A DNA stretch of 64,000 bases from Streptomyces zagrosensis (GTDB taxonomy: Bacteria > Actinomycetota > Actinomycetes > Streptomycetales > Streptomycetaceae), in assembly GCF_014203645.1 (NCBI RefSeq), contig NZ_JACHJL010000004.1:372001-436000 (forward strand), read 5' to 3'. Positions 26,590 to 38,655 of this stretch are shown piece by piece. Position numbers and translations under genes: made by a program. The notes below the pieces were generated by a model. The model saw only the letters and a program-made list of their open reading frames with translations, was not told the origin of the DNA and searched no databases. The stretch's first letter is position 1. Each line of letters begins with the position of its first letter.

Positions 26590-26638
26590 GCCCCGTCAGA
26601 GCCCGTCAAAGCCCGTGAAGCCCGTCGAGCCCCACGAA
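26590..26638. repeat. Tandem GCCCGTCAA-type repeats
   Basis: Five imperfect copies of a 9-11 base unit (GCCCGTCAGA, GCCCGTCAAA, GCCCGTGAA, GCCCGTCGA, GCCCCACGA) lie in the 279-base gap between rdgB and the lipoprotein gene, which otherwise shows no feature apart from the duplication at its edge. Confidence 0.7.
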
Positions 26639-26771
26639 CCGGCCCTCTTTCGACCTCGACCTCGAACGTCGCTCGCCAGGCTCGCCCCCATCGCACCCCC
26701 ACGCCCCATGCCGTACGCCGCCGCCACATGCCGCACGGCACGCTGGTGCCGTAGGCGGCCCGCCCCGCACC

Positions 26772-26804
26772 GTTATCCGGGGGTGCGAAGTTATCCGGGG
26801 GTGC
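26772..26804. repeat. Duplicated end of the lipoprotein gene
   Basis: GTTATCCGGGGGTGC occurs twice (26772-26786 and 26790-26804), 18 bases apart. The right copy contains the stop codon and last codons of the lipoprotein gene, so the gene end has been duplicated just downstream. Confidence 0.8.
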
Positions 26805-27183
26805 AGACGTTCGTGAGCTCCTTGGCGGCGTCGCCAACGGGCGACAGGTCGGGGTTCTTGTCGTTCTTGATGGCCGTGGACACGTTCTCGACGGCCTGGT
26901 CGAGGTGTTTGACCGCCTTTTCGACGTCGGCGTTGTCGGTCTTGTCGCCGAGCTTGTCGATGTCTCTGTCGAGCTCGTCCAGGGCCTTGTCGGCCTGCCG
27001 GGGGTTCTCCGCGGAGTCCGTCACGGCGCGCTGAAGGTCGTCGATGTCCTGTGAGATGTCAACCGCGAGCTCCGCGCAGTCGATGGCCTTGTCCACCTCG
27101 TCACAGCTCACCATCAGCGGCACGGTCAGCACGACGGCGGCTACGGCAGTGACGACGGTGGCGATACGGCGGCGCGTGGCCAT
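26791..27183 (-). CDS. Small secreted lipoprotein
   Basis: 130 residues. A basic start (MATRRR) and hydrophobic stretch end in the lipobox LMVSC with the lipidated Cys27. The mature part is helical and rich in Asp, Lys and Ala (VDISQDIDDLQRAV, then ALDELDRDIDKLGDK), probably a coiled coil, with two further cysteines that might pair. It should sit on the outer face of the membrane. I do not recognise a named family. Confidence 0.8.
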   Translation of the reverse strand: MATRRRIATVVTAVAAVVLTVPLMVSCDEVDKAIDCAELAVDISQDIDDLQRAVTDSAENPRQADKALDELDRDIDKLGDKTDNADVEKAVKHLDQAVENVSTAIKNDKNPDLSPVGDAAKELTNVCTPG

Positions 27184-27463
27184 AGAACGGTCCCCTCCCA
27201 GCGGGTACGCGCGGGCCCCAACGTTGTCCCGGTTCCCGCGCCTGACACCTCACTAAACGCCGCCGGGGACACCGATGGTTGCTCGGCTAGGGGAGCAAAC
27301 AAGCCAGGCACGGCGCACCAGGCGCGACGAAGGCCCCGCGCCCACCGCGTCACCGACCCACCGCGCCACCGCGCCACCGACTCGCGGACCGATTCACCGC
27401 ACCACCAACCCGCGGACCGCACCACCGACCCAGACGTCCCGACCCGCGGCGACCGGTTCGCCG
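27184..27463. repeat. Degenerate CGCGCCACCG repeats
   Basis: From about 27340 to 27440 the sequence consists of imperfect copies of CACCGCGCCACCGACC and GCGGACCG. No gene is seen in the 280 bases. Confidence 0.5.
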
Positions 27464-28195
27464 TTAGCCTGCCGCGGCGAGTGCCGCGCGCTGCAACGTG
27501 GCCAGTTCGCCGCAGCCGCCGGTCGCGAGGTCGAGCAGTCCGTTGAGTTCGGCGCGGGCGAAGGGCTCGCCCTCGGCGGTGCCCTGGACCTCGACGAAGC
27601 GTCCGTCGCCGGTGCAGACCACGTTCATGTCGGTCTCGGCTCGCACGTCTTCCTCGTACGCGAGGTCCAGTAGCGGCATTCCGTCCACGATGCCGACGCT
27701 GACGGCTGCGACCGTGCCGGTCAGCGGCTGGCGACTGGCCCTGATCAGCTTCTTGCCGTGGGCCCACGCGATCGCGTCGGCGAGGGCCACGTACGCGCCG
27801 GTGATGGCGGCCGTCCGCGTGCCGCCGTCTGCTTGGAGGACATCGCAGTCGAGCACGATGGTGTTTTCGCCGAGCGCCTTGTAGTCGATCACGGCGCGCA
27901 GCGAGCGGCCGATGAGGCGGGAGATCTCGTGCGTACGGCCGCCGATCTTGCCGCGTACGGACTCGCGGTCGCCGCGGGTGTTGGTGGCGCGCGGCAGCAT
28001 CGCGTACTCGGCGGTGACCCAGCCTTCGCCGCTGCCCTTGCGCCAGCGCGGCACGCCCTCGGTGAAGCTCGCGGTGCACAGCACGCGGGTGTCTCCGAAG
28101 GAGACGAGGACGGAGCCCTCGGCGTGCTTGCTCCAGGAGCGTTCGATGGTTACGGGGCGGAGCTGTTCGGGGGTTCGGCCGTCGATGCGAGACAT
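27464..28195 (-). CDS. rph: Ribonuclease PH
   Basis: 243 residues from ATG 28195 (GGGGG upstream). The first residues [19 protein letters not shown] and the later [20 protein letters not shown] and [15 protein letters not shown] are diagnostic. The enzyme trims tRNA 3' ends by phosphorolysis. The adjacent rdgB on the same strand is the normal actinobacterial partner. Longer upstream starts lack a ribosome site. Confidence 0.97.
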   Translation of the reverse strand: MSRIDGRTPEQLRPVTIERSWSKHAEGSVLVSFGDTRVLCTASFTEGVPRWRKGSGEGWVTAEYAMLPRATNTRGDRESVRGKIGGRTHEISRLIGRSLRAVIDYKALGENTIVLDCDVLQADGGTRTAAITGAYVALADAIAWAHGKKLIRASRQPLTGTVAAVSVGIVDGMPLLDLAYEEDVRAETDMNVVCTGDGRFVEVQGTAEGEPFARAELNGLLDLATGGCGELATLQRAALAAAG

Positions 28196-28497
28196 GCCCC
28201 CGAGCCTATCGGCAATGCGGCGGGCCTCGTTCCGTGCGGAACGCCCCGCGGAGGGGGTGTGCCGCCCGATGCGAGGCCCGCCGTGGGTCCCGGTGCGGGA
28301 GTGGCCCATGTCGCCCTGGTGGCCGGGCAGTTGGCGCCGGCCGTGTGAGCAGTCCCGCAGGGCGCGAGGGGGCCTTGGTGGCCTGGGTGCTGGTGGCGCC
28401 GAAGGGGCCGGTGACGCGGGAGGGCGTCGGTGGGCGGGAGGGGCGCGAGGTCAGCGGCCGGGGGGTGGGGTGAGGGGTACGCCGGTGGGGGCGTGGC
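28196..28497. other. 302-base gap upstream of rph
   Basis: It lies between the rph start and the nagF stop, both on the minus strand. The stretch is G-rich on the plus strand. I see no gene, clear promoter or hairpin. Confidence 0.4.
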
Positions 28498-28731
28498 TCA
28501 CATCATGTCTTCGATCTCGGCGGCGATCGGGTCGGCGTCGGTGCCGATGACGACCTGGATCGCGGTGCCCATCTTCACGACACCGTGCGCTCCGGCGGCC
28601 TTGAGGGCGACCTCATCGACCAGGGAGGCGTCGCTGACCTCGGTGCGGAGGCGGGTGATGCAGCCCTCGACCTCTTCGATGTTGTCGAGGCCGCCGAGCC
28701 CGGCGACGATCTTCTCAGCCTTGCTGGCCAT
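28498..28731 (-). CDS. nagF: PTS GlcNAc/glucose-family EIIB
   Basis: 77 residues from ATG 28731 (GGAGTGG upstream). MASKAEKIVAGLGG and VEGCITRLR with the phosphocysteine Cys24 identify the EIIB domain of the glucose superfamily. It passes phosphate from EIIA to the sugar carried by EIIC. It is divergent from two EIIC genes, the arrangement known for nagF-nagE1-nagE2 in S. coelicolor. The low-score sequence TTGGTCT upstream may be half of a DasR site. Confidence 0.93.
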   Translation of the reverse strand: MASKAEKIVAGLGGLDNIEEVEGCITRLRTEVSDASLVDEVALKAAGAHGVVKMGTAIQVVIGTDADPIAAEIEDMM

Positions 28732-28885
28732 GTCCACTCCTGTTTTCTCGGCCCTTCGGCGGTCCCGCCGAGCGTTTGTCATACCGTAACGCACGTTCAG
28801 ACCAACTTCGCGGGCATATGTCCGTTACTTAACGAAGGATGGCGATCACCCGCCGCGGTCCGGGCATGCCCCTACCGCGGCGATA

Positions 28886-28901
28886 TGTGGTCTACACCAG
28901 T
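28886..28901. promoter_or_regulatory. DasR-responsive element (dre) before nagE1
   Basis: TGTGGTCTACACCAGT fits the dre consensus A(C/G)TGGTCTAGACCA(G/C)T at all but a few positions. It lies 43 bases before the nagE1 start. DasR, a GntR repressor released by glucosamine-6-phosphate, is expected to bind. Confidence 0.85.
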
Positions 28902-28943
28902 ATGCGCCAAGGGCGGGCATCAACTGCCGCCGGGAGGACGGTC

Positions 28944-30170
28944 ATGAGCGTAAGCAGCGCGACGGCGGCGCGGAAGTCATGGACGTCATCGTTCCTCCAG
29001 GGTTTGCAGAAGCTGGGGCGCAGCCTCCAGTTGCCGATTGCCGTGCTTCCCGCGGCCGGCATCCTCAACCGGCTCGGGCAAAAGGACGTCTTCGGTTCCG
29101 ACGGGCTTGGCTGGGAGAACGTGGCGAAGGTCTTCGCGGGCGCGGGCGGCGCGCTGCTCGATCCGGTGCTTGGGCTGCCGCTTTTGTTTTGTGTGGGCGT
29201 CGCGATTGGCATGGCGAAGAAGGCGGACGGCTCCACGGCGCTCGCCGCCGTCGCGGGCTTCCTCGTCTATCACAACGTGCTGGCACAGTTCCCCGATGAC
29301 GGTGAGCCGCAGAATCCTGGGGTCTTCGGCGGCATCGTCCTTGGCCTGCTCAGCGCGCGGGTGTGGCAGCGCTATCACCGCACCAAGCTGGTGGACTGGC
29401 TCGGCTTCTTCAATGGCCGGCGCCTCGTTCCAATCATGATGGCGTTCGGCGGACTGCTGTTCGCTTCCTTGTGCCTGTGGATTTGGCCGCCGGTGGGTGA
29501 TGCGCTGGTGAGCTTCAGTGACTGGTTGACCGGCCTTGGCTCTTGGGGCTCGGGCATCTTCGGTGTCGCCAACCGGGCGCTGCTGACGGTGGGGCTGCAT
29601 CAGTTCCTCAATACGTTCGTCTGGTTCCAGTACGGGGACTACACCGCGTCCGATGGCACGACGTACCAGGGCGACATCAACCGTTTCCTCAATGGCGACC
29701 CGAGCGCGGGCATCTTCACCTCCGGCTTCTTTCCGATCATGATGTTCGCGCTGCCCGCCGCCGCGCTGGCCATGGCGCACTGCGCCCGCCCCGACCGCCG
29801 TAAGGAGGTCGGCGGCATGATGCTGTCGGTCGGCCTGACCTCTCTGGTGACGGGCATTACGGAGCCGATCGAGTATTCCTTCCTGTTTGTGGCGCCAGCG
29901 CTGTACGCGGTGCACGCGGTGCTCACGGGGGTGTCGATGGCGGTGACCTGGGCGCTTGGCATCCATGACGGGTTCAGCTTCTCGGCCGGTCTGATCGACT
30001 ACGTCATCAACTGGAGCCTCGCCACCAAGCCCTGGCTGATCATTCCGATCGGACTGTGTTTCGCGGTCGTGTACTACGTGCTGTTCCGTCTCATCATTCT
30101 TAAATTCGACCTGCCCACTCCGGGCCGCGAAGCGGACGCGGAGGAGATGGAGAAGGAGAACGTGAAGTAG
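28944..30170 (+). CDS. nagE1: PTS EIIC, N-acetylglucosamine type
   Basis: 408 residues from ATG 28944, GGGAGGACG upstream. The sequence from LQKLGRSLQLPIAVLPAAGI through PGVFGGIV, FSAGLIDYVIN and NIPTPGRE-like ending is typical of the EIIC of the glucose/GlcNAc family, with about ten membrane helices. ITEPIEYSFLF contains the conserved sugar-contacting Glu. It is about two-thirds identical by eye to the next gene. A dre site precedes it. In S. coelicolor the second copy is the main transporter, so this one may be an auxiliary permease. Confidence 0.92.
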   Translation: MSVSSATAARKSWTSSFLQGLQKLGRSLQLPIAVLPAAGILNRLGQKDVFGSDGLGWENVAKVFAGAGGALLDPVLGLPLLFCVGVAIGMAKKADGSTALAAVAGFLVYHNVLAQFPDDGEPQNPGVFGGIVLGLLSARVWQRYHRTKLVDWLGFFNGRRLVPIMMAFGGLLFASLCLWIWPPVGDALVSFSDWLTGLGSWGSGIFGVANRALLTVGLHQFLNTFVWFQYGDYTASDGTTYQGDINRFLNGDPSAGIFTSGFFPIMMFALPAAALAMAHCARPDRRKEVGGMMLSVGLTSLVTGITEPIEYSFLFVAPALYAVHAVLTGVSMAVTWALGIHDGFSFSAGLIDYVINWSLATKPWLIIPIGLCFAVVYYVLFRLIILKFDLPTPGREADAEEMEKENVK

Positions 30171-30666
30171 CGGCGGCGGACGGGCCGCCGCACGAGAGCC
30201 CCTAGGACCCGGGGGCCGCCGCGCGACAGCCCCCGGCACCCGGCGACCTAGGGCCGGGAACGCGCCCCTGCGCACCCCGCTCGGACCGAGCCGCGCAGCC
30301 TGCCGAAGCCACGGCGTGCACCCACGCGCAACCCGCCGCAGCCGAGGCCGTGCGCCCACGCGCAACCCGCCGGGACCGAGCCGGGTACCCCCGCGCAACC
30401 CATCGTGGCCATCCGCGCGCCGCGTAGCCCGTACGCTCTTCCCCGCAGCCCCGCACACAGACCGATCGCAGATCCGCACGCAGCCCCGTACGCGGCGCGA
30501 CCGTGGACCCGCGCGCAAACCCGGCCGAAAACCGGCTGAAAGCCGACCAATAGCCGACAGAAAGCCGACAGAAAGCCGGCTGCTAGCAACGCCGTGGGGC
30601 GCGGCTGCCGAGCGACGCCGGCGCTGGACGCACCGCGTTCTCCAGCGGTGGACACCCGTCACACAC

Positions 30667-30682
30667 AGTGGTCCAGTCCACT
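30667..30682. promoter_or_regulatory. DasR-responsive element, distal, before nagE2
   Basis: AGTGGTCCAGTCCACT is a nearly symmetric dre-like palindrome. It is 119 bases upstream of the nagE2 start. Confidence 0.8.
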
Positions 30683-30722
30683 GAAAACTGGTGATTCCCT
30701 TCCCGGTATGTCCGTGCTAAAA

Positions 30723-30738
30723 ATGGTCTAAACCACTG
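30723..30738. promoter_or_regulatory. DasR-responsive element, proximal, before nagE2
   Basis: AATGGTCTAAACCACT matches dre closely and lies 63 bases before the nagE2 start. Together with the distal site this predicts tight, cooperative DasR control. Confidence 0.87.
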
Positions 30739-30801
30739 AGGTGGAGCAGCCAGGAAGCGGGCAATTTCCCCTGAGAGCCCGCCTCACGCAGGAGGAATCC
30801 C

Positions 30802-32151
<1,350 letters not shown>

Positions 32152-32376
32152 CGGCCACCCCCCGCCCCGCCGAACACGGCAACGGCACGCGCGGATTCGC
32201 GAGGCCATCGCGGCACCCGTAAACCCGCGAGGCCACCGCGTCACCCGAAGGTCCCCGAACCCCCGGTTCGGGGACCTTCGCCGTACTCACCGCTCGTACG
32301 GGCGTGAACTGACCTGCATGGGCGCGTACGGGCACGTACTGACGTGCACTGACGCGTACTGGCGTGCGCTGGCGCG

Positions 32377-33129
32377 TCAGACCTCGTACGTAGCGCCCGC
32401 CTTGGCCAGTTCGACCGGGCCATCGAATGCCCCCTGCGCATCGCGCAGGTTGACCTGCGGGTCGGTCCACGGCGGAATGTGGGTGAGCAGCAGCCGTCCC
32501 ACCCCCGCGCGCTCGGCGTGCTCGCCCGCCTGCCGCCCGTTGAGGTGCAGCTCGGGGATGTCCTCCTTGCCGTGCGTGAATGCGGCCTCGCACAAGAAGA
32601 GGTCACAGCCGCGGGCCAGCCGGTGTAGCGCCTTGCACGGGCCGGTGTCGCCGGAGTACGTGAGCGACCTGCCGCCGTACTCGATGCGGAATCCGAACGC
32701 CTCGACCGGGTGGCAGACCCGCGCGGTGTGCACGGTGAAGGGACCTGCGGTGAAGGTGCCGGGGGTCAGCGTCCGGAAGTCGAAAACTTCCCGCATGCAC
32801 TTCTCGTCCGGTACATCGTCGTACGCGGTGACCAGCCGCCGCTCGGTGCCTTCGGGCCCGTATACGGGGATGGCGTCCGCCCGGCCGCCGTCGTGCCGGT
32901 AGTAGCGCGCCACAAAGTAGCCGCACATATCGACGCAGTGGTCGGCGTGCAGATGCGAGAGGACGACGGCGTCGAGGTCGTAAAGACCGCAGTGGCGCTG
33001 CAACTCGCCGAGGGCACCATTGCCCATGTCGAGCAGCAGCCGGTAGCCGTCGGCCTCAACGAGGTAACTCGAACAGGCCGATTCCGCGGAGGGGAACGAC
33101 CCCGAGCATCCGACGACGGTGAGCTTCAT
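32377..33129 (-). CDS. MBL-fold metallo-hydrolase
   Basis: 250 residues from ATG 33129 with AAGGAGG upstream. The metal motif HLHADHC is at residues 59-65, with DTG near 167 and a C-terminal HIPPW segment supplying further ligands. The domain pattern (KLTVVGCSGSFPS at the start) is that of the RNase Z/cyclic phosphodiesterase-like branch. It could hydrolyse a phosphodiester or cyclic nucleotide; no substrate can be assigned from sequence. Confidence 0.9.
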   Translation of the reverse strand: MKLTVVGCSGSFPSAESACSSYLVEADGYRLLLDMGNGALGELQRHCGLYDLDAVVLSHLHADHCVDMCGYFVARYYRHDGGRADAIPVYGPEGTERRLVTAYDDVPDEKCMREVFDFRTLTPGTFTAGPFTVHTARVCHPVEAFGFRIEYGGRSLTYSGDTGPCKALHRLARGCDLFLCEAAFTHGKEDIPELHLNGRQAGEHAERAGVGRLLLTHIPPWTDPQVNLRDAQGAFDGPVELAKAGATYEV

Positions 33130-33595
33130 GAAGCAGGAACCTCCTTGGGGGTACGCCATGCCGAAGTTCCCAGCCCTCGGCATGGGGAACCCCAGGGGGC
33201 GAGACCGGGGGGTCATGCGGTGCCCACGAGCGTAAGGCGCGAAAGGGCTGGTCGCTCCTCCGCCAACGCGCGTTGTGGGCGATGTCACCGGTTAGAGCTT
33301 CGGTGGGAAAGCGCGGCCGGATCTCGGTCACTCGGACGCCTGGTGCGCCGGCACCTGACGGCCGGGACGGCTACGACGCTCAGGGGGGAACTCGCGCGCG
33401 CCGAGGGGTCTATGGGGCGACACCGACCGGGCTGGACAGCCGCATACGGTGAGCGGCTGACGTCGGGCGCCGGTACGGTCGAAGCGATGCTCGTTAGCCC
33501 AGCAGCGCAGCAGCCCAGCAATGCAGCAACCCAGCAGCGCAGCAGCGCAGCACGTCGCAGTGCCGTATGCCGCGAGCTGACCGGAGGGAGCCGGT
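33130..33595. other. 466-base divergent region with CAGCA repeats
   Basis: Contains the promoters of the MBL and PemK-like genes. From 33499 to 33552 the plus strand is made of CAG/GCA-rich units (CCCAGCAGCGCAGCAG, repeated imperfectly), a slippage-prone tract. No gene is recognised. Confidence 0.5.
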
Positions 33596-34072
33596 GTGGA
33601 CGTCTCATGGTGGCTCGCGGGGGCCGCGGTGGTGGTGCTCGCGCTGATCGCCACGGTCAGTGACGGGCTGGGCCGTATCAAGGTGCGATCGCGGGCCAGC
33701 GGTCAGCCGCCCGGGCCGGGAGCAGCGGCCGGGCGTGGGCCCGCTCCGGGTGAGATCTGGTGGGCGGTGCTTGTGGAGGACCACGACGACGACGGCGTCC
33801 CCGCCGCGGAGGGGCTTGGCCCGTACGACCGGCCCTGCCTGGTCCTGGCGGTTGGCGAGCGGCGCGCCCTGGTCGTGCGGATCGGCAGCGGGTCTCACGA
33901 GGAGCGGCCAGGGGCGATTCCGCTGCCGCCCGGCGCGGTGGGTGAGGCGCAGGGGCGGCCGAGCTTCGTGGAGACGGCCGCGCTGCGCGAGGTGCGGCTG
34001 GCCGACTTTCGGCGCCGGGTGGGCCGGGCGGACCCGGCACTGTGGGACCAGGTGCGACACCTGGCGCACTAA
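33596..34072 (+). CDS. Membrane-anchored PemK/MazF-like protein
   Basis: 158 residues from GTG 33596 (GGAGGGAG upstream). A single N-terminal helix (WWLAGAAVVVLALIATV) precedes a disordered linker and a globular domain beginning GEIWWAVLVEDHD, with DRPCLVLAVGERRALVVRI, the beta-barrel pattern of PemK/MazF proteins. In soluble toxins this fold cuts mRNA. Here the helix would tether it to the membrane, and no antitoxin gene is adjacent, so it may not be a classical toxin. Confidence 0.75.
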   Translation: MDVSWWLAGAAVVVLALIATVSDGLGRIKVRSRASGQPPGPGAAAGRGPAPGEIWWAVLVEDHDDDGVPAAEGLGPYDRPCLVLAVGERRALVVRIGSGSHEERPGAIPLPPGAVGEAQGRPSFVETAALREVRLADFRRRVGRADPALWDQVRHLAH

Positions 34073-34130
34073 CCGGGGGCCGCCCCGCCGAACTTCCTCG
34101 TGTCCCTGCTACTCAGGGTTGCCGAAGCCG

Positions 34131-35634
<1,504 letters not shown>

Positions 35635-35801
35635 GCGCTCATCGTATCGATTCCCGCTCACGCTCTCGGTAGCCCGTCTCGAATGCCGGGATTTTCGGTC
35701 GCACGATGTGAGACGCGGGGCGGGCCCGTGAGCCCTCGCCCGCCACACCAGCACCCCGCCCCAGACGGCCGGCGGTCGCGCGGACGACTGTGAGTACGCC
35801 T

Positions 35802-36242
35802 TTAGTACGCCTCGACGACCCGTACGTCTTCCTCGGTGACCACGCCGTCCACGATGCGGAACGAGCGGAATGGGAAGCAGCTGGCGTCGCCGGTGTCGGT
35901 GTCGGTGTCGGTGTCGGCGGTGGAGACGAGCACATAGTGAGCGCCGGGCTCGTTCGCGTACGAGATGTCCGTACGGGACGGGTAGGCCTCGGTCGCGGTG
36001 TGCGAATGGTAGATGACCACGGGCTCCTCGTCCCGGTCGTCCAGCTCGCGGTAGAGCTTGAGCAGATCACCGGAGTCGAACTCGTAGAAGGTGGGCGAGC
36101 GGGCCGCGTTGAGCATCGGGATGAACCGCTCGGGACGGTCGCTGCCCTCCGGGCCCGCGACCACGCCGCACGCCTCGTCGGGGTGGTCGGCGCGGGCGTG
36201 CGCAACGATCTGGTCGTGGAGGGCCTGGGTGATGGTCAGCAT
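35802..36242 (-). CDS. mec: JAMM/Mov34 peptidase of the CysO pathway
   Basis: 146 residues. The JAMM zinc motif H79-x-H81-x7-S89-x2-D92 and the upstream Glu23 are intact. The neighbourhood of cysO and cysM identifies it as the Mec-type hydrolase, which in M. tuberculosis releases cysteine from the CysO-Cys adduct; it could also mature the CysO precursor. Residues 109-117 are a (TD) run, coded by four GGTGTC hexamers (35892-35915), an expansion close to the active-site domain. It lies upstream of cysO with the leader peptide between. Confidence 0.9.
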   Translation of the reverse strand: MLTITQALHDQIVAHARADHPDEACGVVAGPEGSDRPERFIPMLNAARSPTFYEFDSGDLLKLYRELDDRDEEPVVIYHSHTATEAYPSRTDISYANEPGAHYVLVSTADTDTDTDTGDASCFPFRSFRIVDGVVTEEDVRVVEAY

Positions 36243-36454
36243 GGCGACAGCATAAGGAGGCCCGGCGAGCGCCTGCGTACGGGGCAGCGAGCCGGGCCCA
36301 AGTGCGGCGGATTCGTCGCTACGGAAGTGGCCCTGGCCGCCCGGCAGCGGGCTGGCCTGCCGTGCCGTGCGCTGGAGCCTCACGCAGCACGCCGGGCCCA
36401 CCTGTATCGCTTGTCGCGGTACGAGGCGGGCCCGGCGTGTTGGTGCGGTGCGTG

Positions 36455-36495
36455 CCCCTGCGCTCGTGCGCGGAGCCGCGGCACGGGCGCAGGGG
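36455..36495 (-). terminator. Strong hairpin after the amino-acid permease gene
   Basis: CCCCTGCGC/GCGCAGGGG extended by TCGTGC/GCACGG (one G-U) gives a 15-pair stem with an 11-base loop seven bases past the permease stop codon. Confidence 0.78.
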
Positions 36496-36502
36496 GAACC
36501 GA

Positions 36503-38122
36503 TCAGTCCTTGGTGCCCTGGGAGTCGCTGTCGCCAGCGGACCCAGCGGACCCAGCAGAGCCAGTCGGCCCGTCGGGCTTAGTGGACCCAGGTGCGGCAG
36601 CGGCCTCAGCGGCCTCAGTGGCCTTGTCCGTCTTGCCGAGGGACAGTGGCGGCTCCTCGTCGCCCCAGTCCGCGGTGGCTGCGGCCATGGAGTAGTCCTT
36701 GCGGGCGAACGCCTGCGGGTTGCGGGCCTTCAGCACGAAGTAGCCGATGATCAGCACGGCGGCCCAGACCGGAGCGGCGTACAGCGACACCCGCGAGTCC
36801 TCGTCGAAGCCCATCAGCACGATGACCATGCCGATGAAGCACAGAGCGAAGATGCTGGTGTACGGGGCGCCGGGGGCCCGGAAGGTGGACTGCGGCAGCT
36901 CCCCGCGGTCGGCCTTGGCCCGATAGCGAAGCTGCGAGCAAAGGATCATGATCCAGGCCCACATGCCGGAGATGGTCGCGAAGGAAACGACGTAGTCGAA
37001 TGCCTTCGATGGCCACTCGTAGTTGATCCAGACGCCGACCATCATGAGCGCGGCCGAGACGCTGGTACCAAGGAGCGGCAGGCCGTTCTTGGTGAGCCTG
37101 CTGAAGAACTTGGGGCCCTGACCGTTGAGCGCCAGGTCCCGCAGCATTCGGCCGGTGGAGTACATGCCGGAGTTGCACGAGGACAGCGCCGCGGTGAGCA
37201 CCACGAAGTTGACGATGCCCGCGCCCGCCGGCAGGCCGATCTTCGCGAAGGCGGCCACGAAGGGACTGGTGTCGGGGACGAACTCGGTCCAGCTCACCAC
37301 CGAAAGGATGATGATCAGGGCGCCGAGGTAGAAGACGGCGATGCGCCAGGGCACGGTGTTGATGGCCTTGGGCAGGGTCTTCTTCGGGTTGACCGACTCG
37401 CCTGCTGTGACGCCGACGAGTTCGACGGCGAGGAAGGCGAACATCACGATCTGCAAGGTCATCAGCGTGCCGCCGATGCCCTTGGGGAAGAAGCCGCCGT
37501 CCGACCACAGGAGGGTGAAGGATGCGGTGTCACCGGCGTCGGAGAAGCCGAGGGTGATCACGCCGAAGCCGATCAGGATCATGCCGAGAATGGCGGTGAC
37601 CTTAATCATGGAGAACCAGAACTCAAGCTCGCCGAAGAGCTTGACCGAGATCAGGTTCGCGCCGAACAACACGACCGTGAAGACCAGTGCGGACACCCAT
37701 TGCGGGATGTCCTCCCACCAGTACTGCGTGTACTTCGCTGCGGCGGTAACTTCCGTAATGCCGGTGACAACCCAAAAGAGCCAGTAGGTCCACCCGGTCA
37801 CAAAACCAAAGAATGGGCCCAGGAACTCCCGGGCGTACTCAGAGAAACTGCCGGAAACGGGGCGATACATCAGCAGTTCGCCCAGTGCCCGCATGATGAA
37901 GAAGATGACCAAGCCTGCGACGGCGTAGGCGAGAATGAGGCTGGGGCCCGCCTTGGTGATTGCCTTTCCAGCGCCGAGGAACAGCCCCGTGCCGATGGCG
38001 CCACCAATGGCGATCATCTGAATTTGACGGCTTCCCAGCCCGCGCTGGTAGCCCTCGTTGGGCGCGACCCCAGTGGCCTCGCCGCTGTCGTCGTTCCGCG
38101 TATCGACCTGCGCTGAGGTCAT
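36503..38122 (-). CDS. Amino-acid permease (APC superfamily, AAT type)
   Basis: 539 residues from ATG 38122, with AAAGG about ten bases upstream; a further in-frame ATG at 38143 is possible. The N-terminal motif GLGSRQIQMIAIGGAIGTGLFLGAG marks the first helix of the AAT family, and about 12 helices follow. PVSGSFSEYAREFLGP and SSCNSGMYSTGRML are family-conserved. It probably imports a neutral or GABA-like amino acid with H+. The tail of about 45 residues is Ala/Gly/Ser/Asp-rich and disordered. Confidence 0.92.
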   Translation of the reverse strand: MTSAQVDTRNDDSGEATGVAPNEGYQRGLGSRQIQMIAIGGAIGTGLFLGAGKAITKAGPSLILAYAVAGLVIFFIMRALGELLMYRPVSGSFSEYAREFLGPFFGFVTGWTYWLFWVVTGITEVTAAAKYTQYWWEDIPQWVSALVFTVVLFGANLISVKLFGELEFWFSMIKVTAILGMILIGFGVITLGFSDAGDTASFTLLWSDGGFFPKGIGGTLMTLQIVMFAFLAVELVGVTAGESVNPKKTLPKAINTVPWRIAVFYLGALIIILSVVSWTEFVPDTSPFVAAFAKIGLPAGAGIVNFVVLTAALSSCNSGMYSTGRMLRDLALNGQGPKFFSRLTKNGLPLLGTSVSAALMMVGVWINYEWPSKAFDYVVSFATISGMWAWIMILCSQLRYRAKADRGELPQSTFRAPGAPYTSIFALCFIGMVIVLMGFDEDSRVSLYAAPVWAAVLIIGYFVLKARNPQAFARKDYSMAAATADWGDEEPPLSLGKTDKATEAAEAAAAPGSTKPDGPTGSAGSAGSAGDSDSQGTKD

Positions 38123-38655
38123 GAGTGGTGCGCCTTTCTCCATTGCGACCCGGATGATCCGGATCGGGTCCCGATCCCCCCGGATGGAGTCCTGCACGCC
38201 GACGGTCGGTCGGCACAGCGCTCCCGCCGCGACAGGGGTGGCGTCGCGGGCGGCAGGTCGTGAAGATTTATCACGAGCCGACGGGTGATCAGTAGAGATG
38301 GCTGCGGCGTAGGTCACGAGAAAAATAGGACAAACAACGAGACGCTGGTCGATACCTACCTGCTCGGTGATGGGATCGTTATGCGGATTTGAGAGTCCGT
38401 TGAGCGAACACCATGTCGGCAAGTGTCCCGATATGGCGCCCATCACGTCCTCGCGCGTCCCCACCCATCGACGGGCCCACACCACCCATTCGGCGGGGAA
38501 CACCGCACCGCCACCCCGGCGGAAGGCTCGCCTCCGGTGGCCCGCACCCCCTCCGCGCCGTCCCCCACTCACGCCGTCCCGCACCCGGCCCGTGATGGCC
38601 CGCACCCCGCTCCCGGCGGGCCCGCGTGCGGCCTTCGTACGACCGGGTGCGCCGA
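38123..38655. other. 533-base gap upstream of the permease gene
   Basis: Contains the permease promoter region. The stretch from about 38450 to 38620 is C-rich on the plus strand with short CCGCACC/GGCGG repeats. No reading frame with a ribosome site and codon bias is visible. Confidence 0.45.

Larger units (their letters stand above)
30171..30801. other. 631-base nagE1-nagE2 intergenic region
   Basis: The first 450 bases hold imperfect direct repeats such as CCCACGCGCAACCCGCCG (near 30322 and 30356) and AGAAAGCCGAC (near 30555). No coding signal is seen. The last 140 bases carry two DasR sites, listed separately, and the nagE2 promoter. Confidence 0.6.

Noticed and set aside
28792-28807. 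dre site upstream of nagF
   Set aside because: Only one half matches (AGACCA); the other half does not, so not called as a DasR site.
30322-30380. CRISPR-like array in the nagE1-nagE2 gap
   Set aside because: Repeats are degenerate, few and unevenly spaced, with no spacer structure and no cas genes.
28986-30662. Minus-strand frame overlapping nagE1
   Set aside because: Runs across a dre site region and antisense to a clear EIIC gene; no ribosome site.
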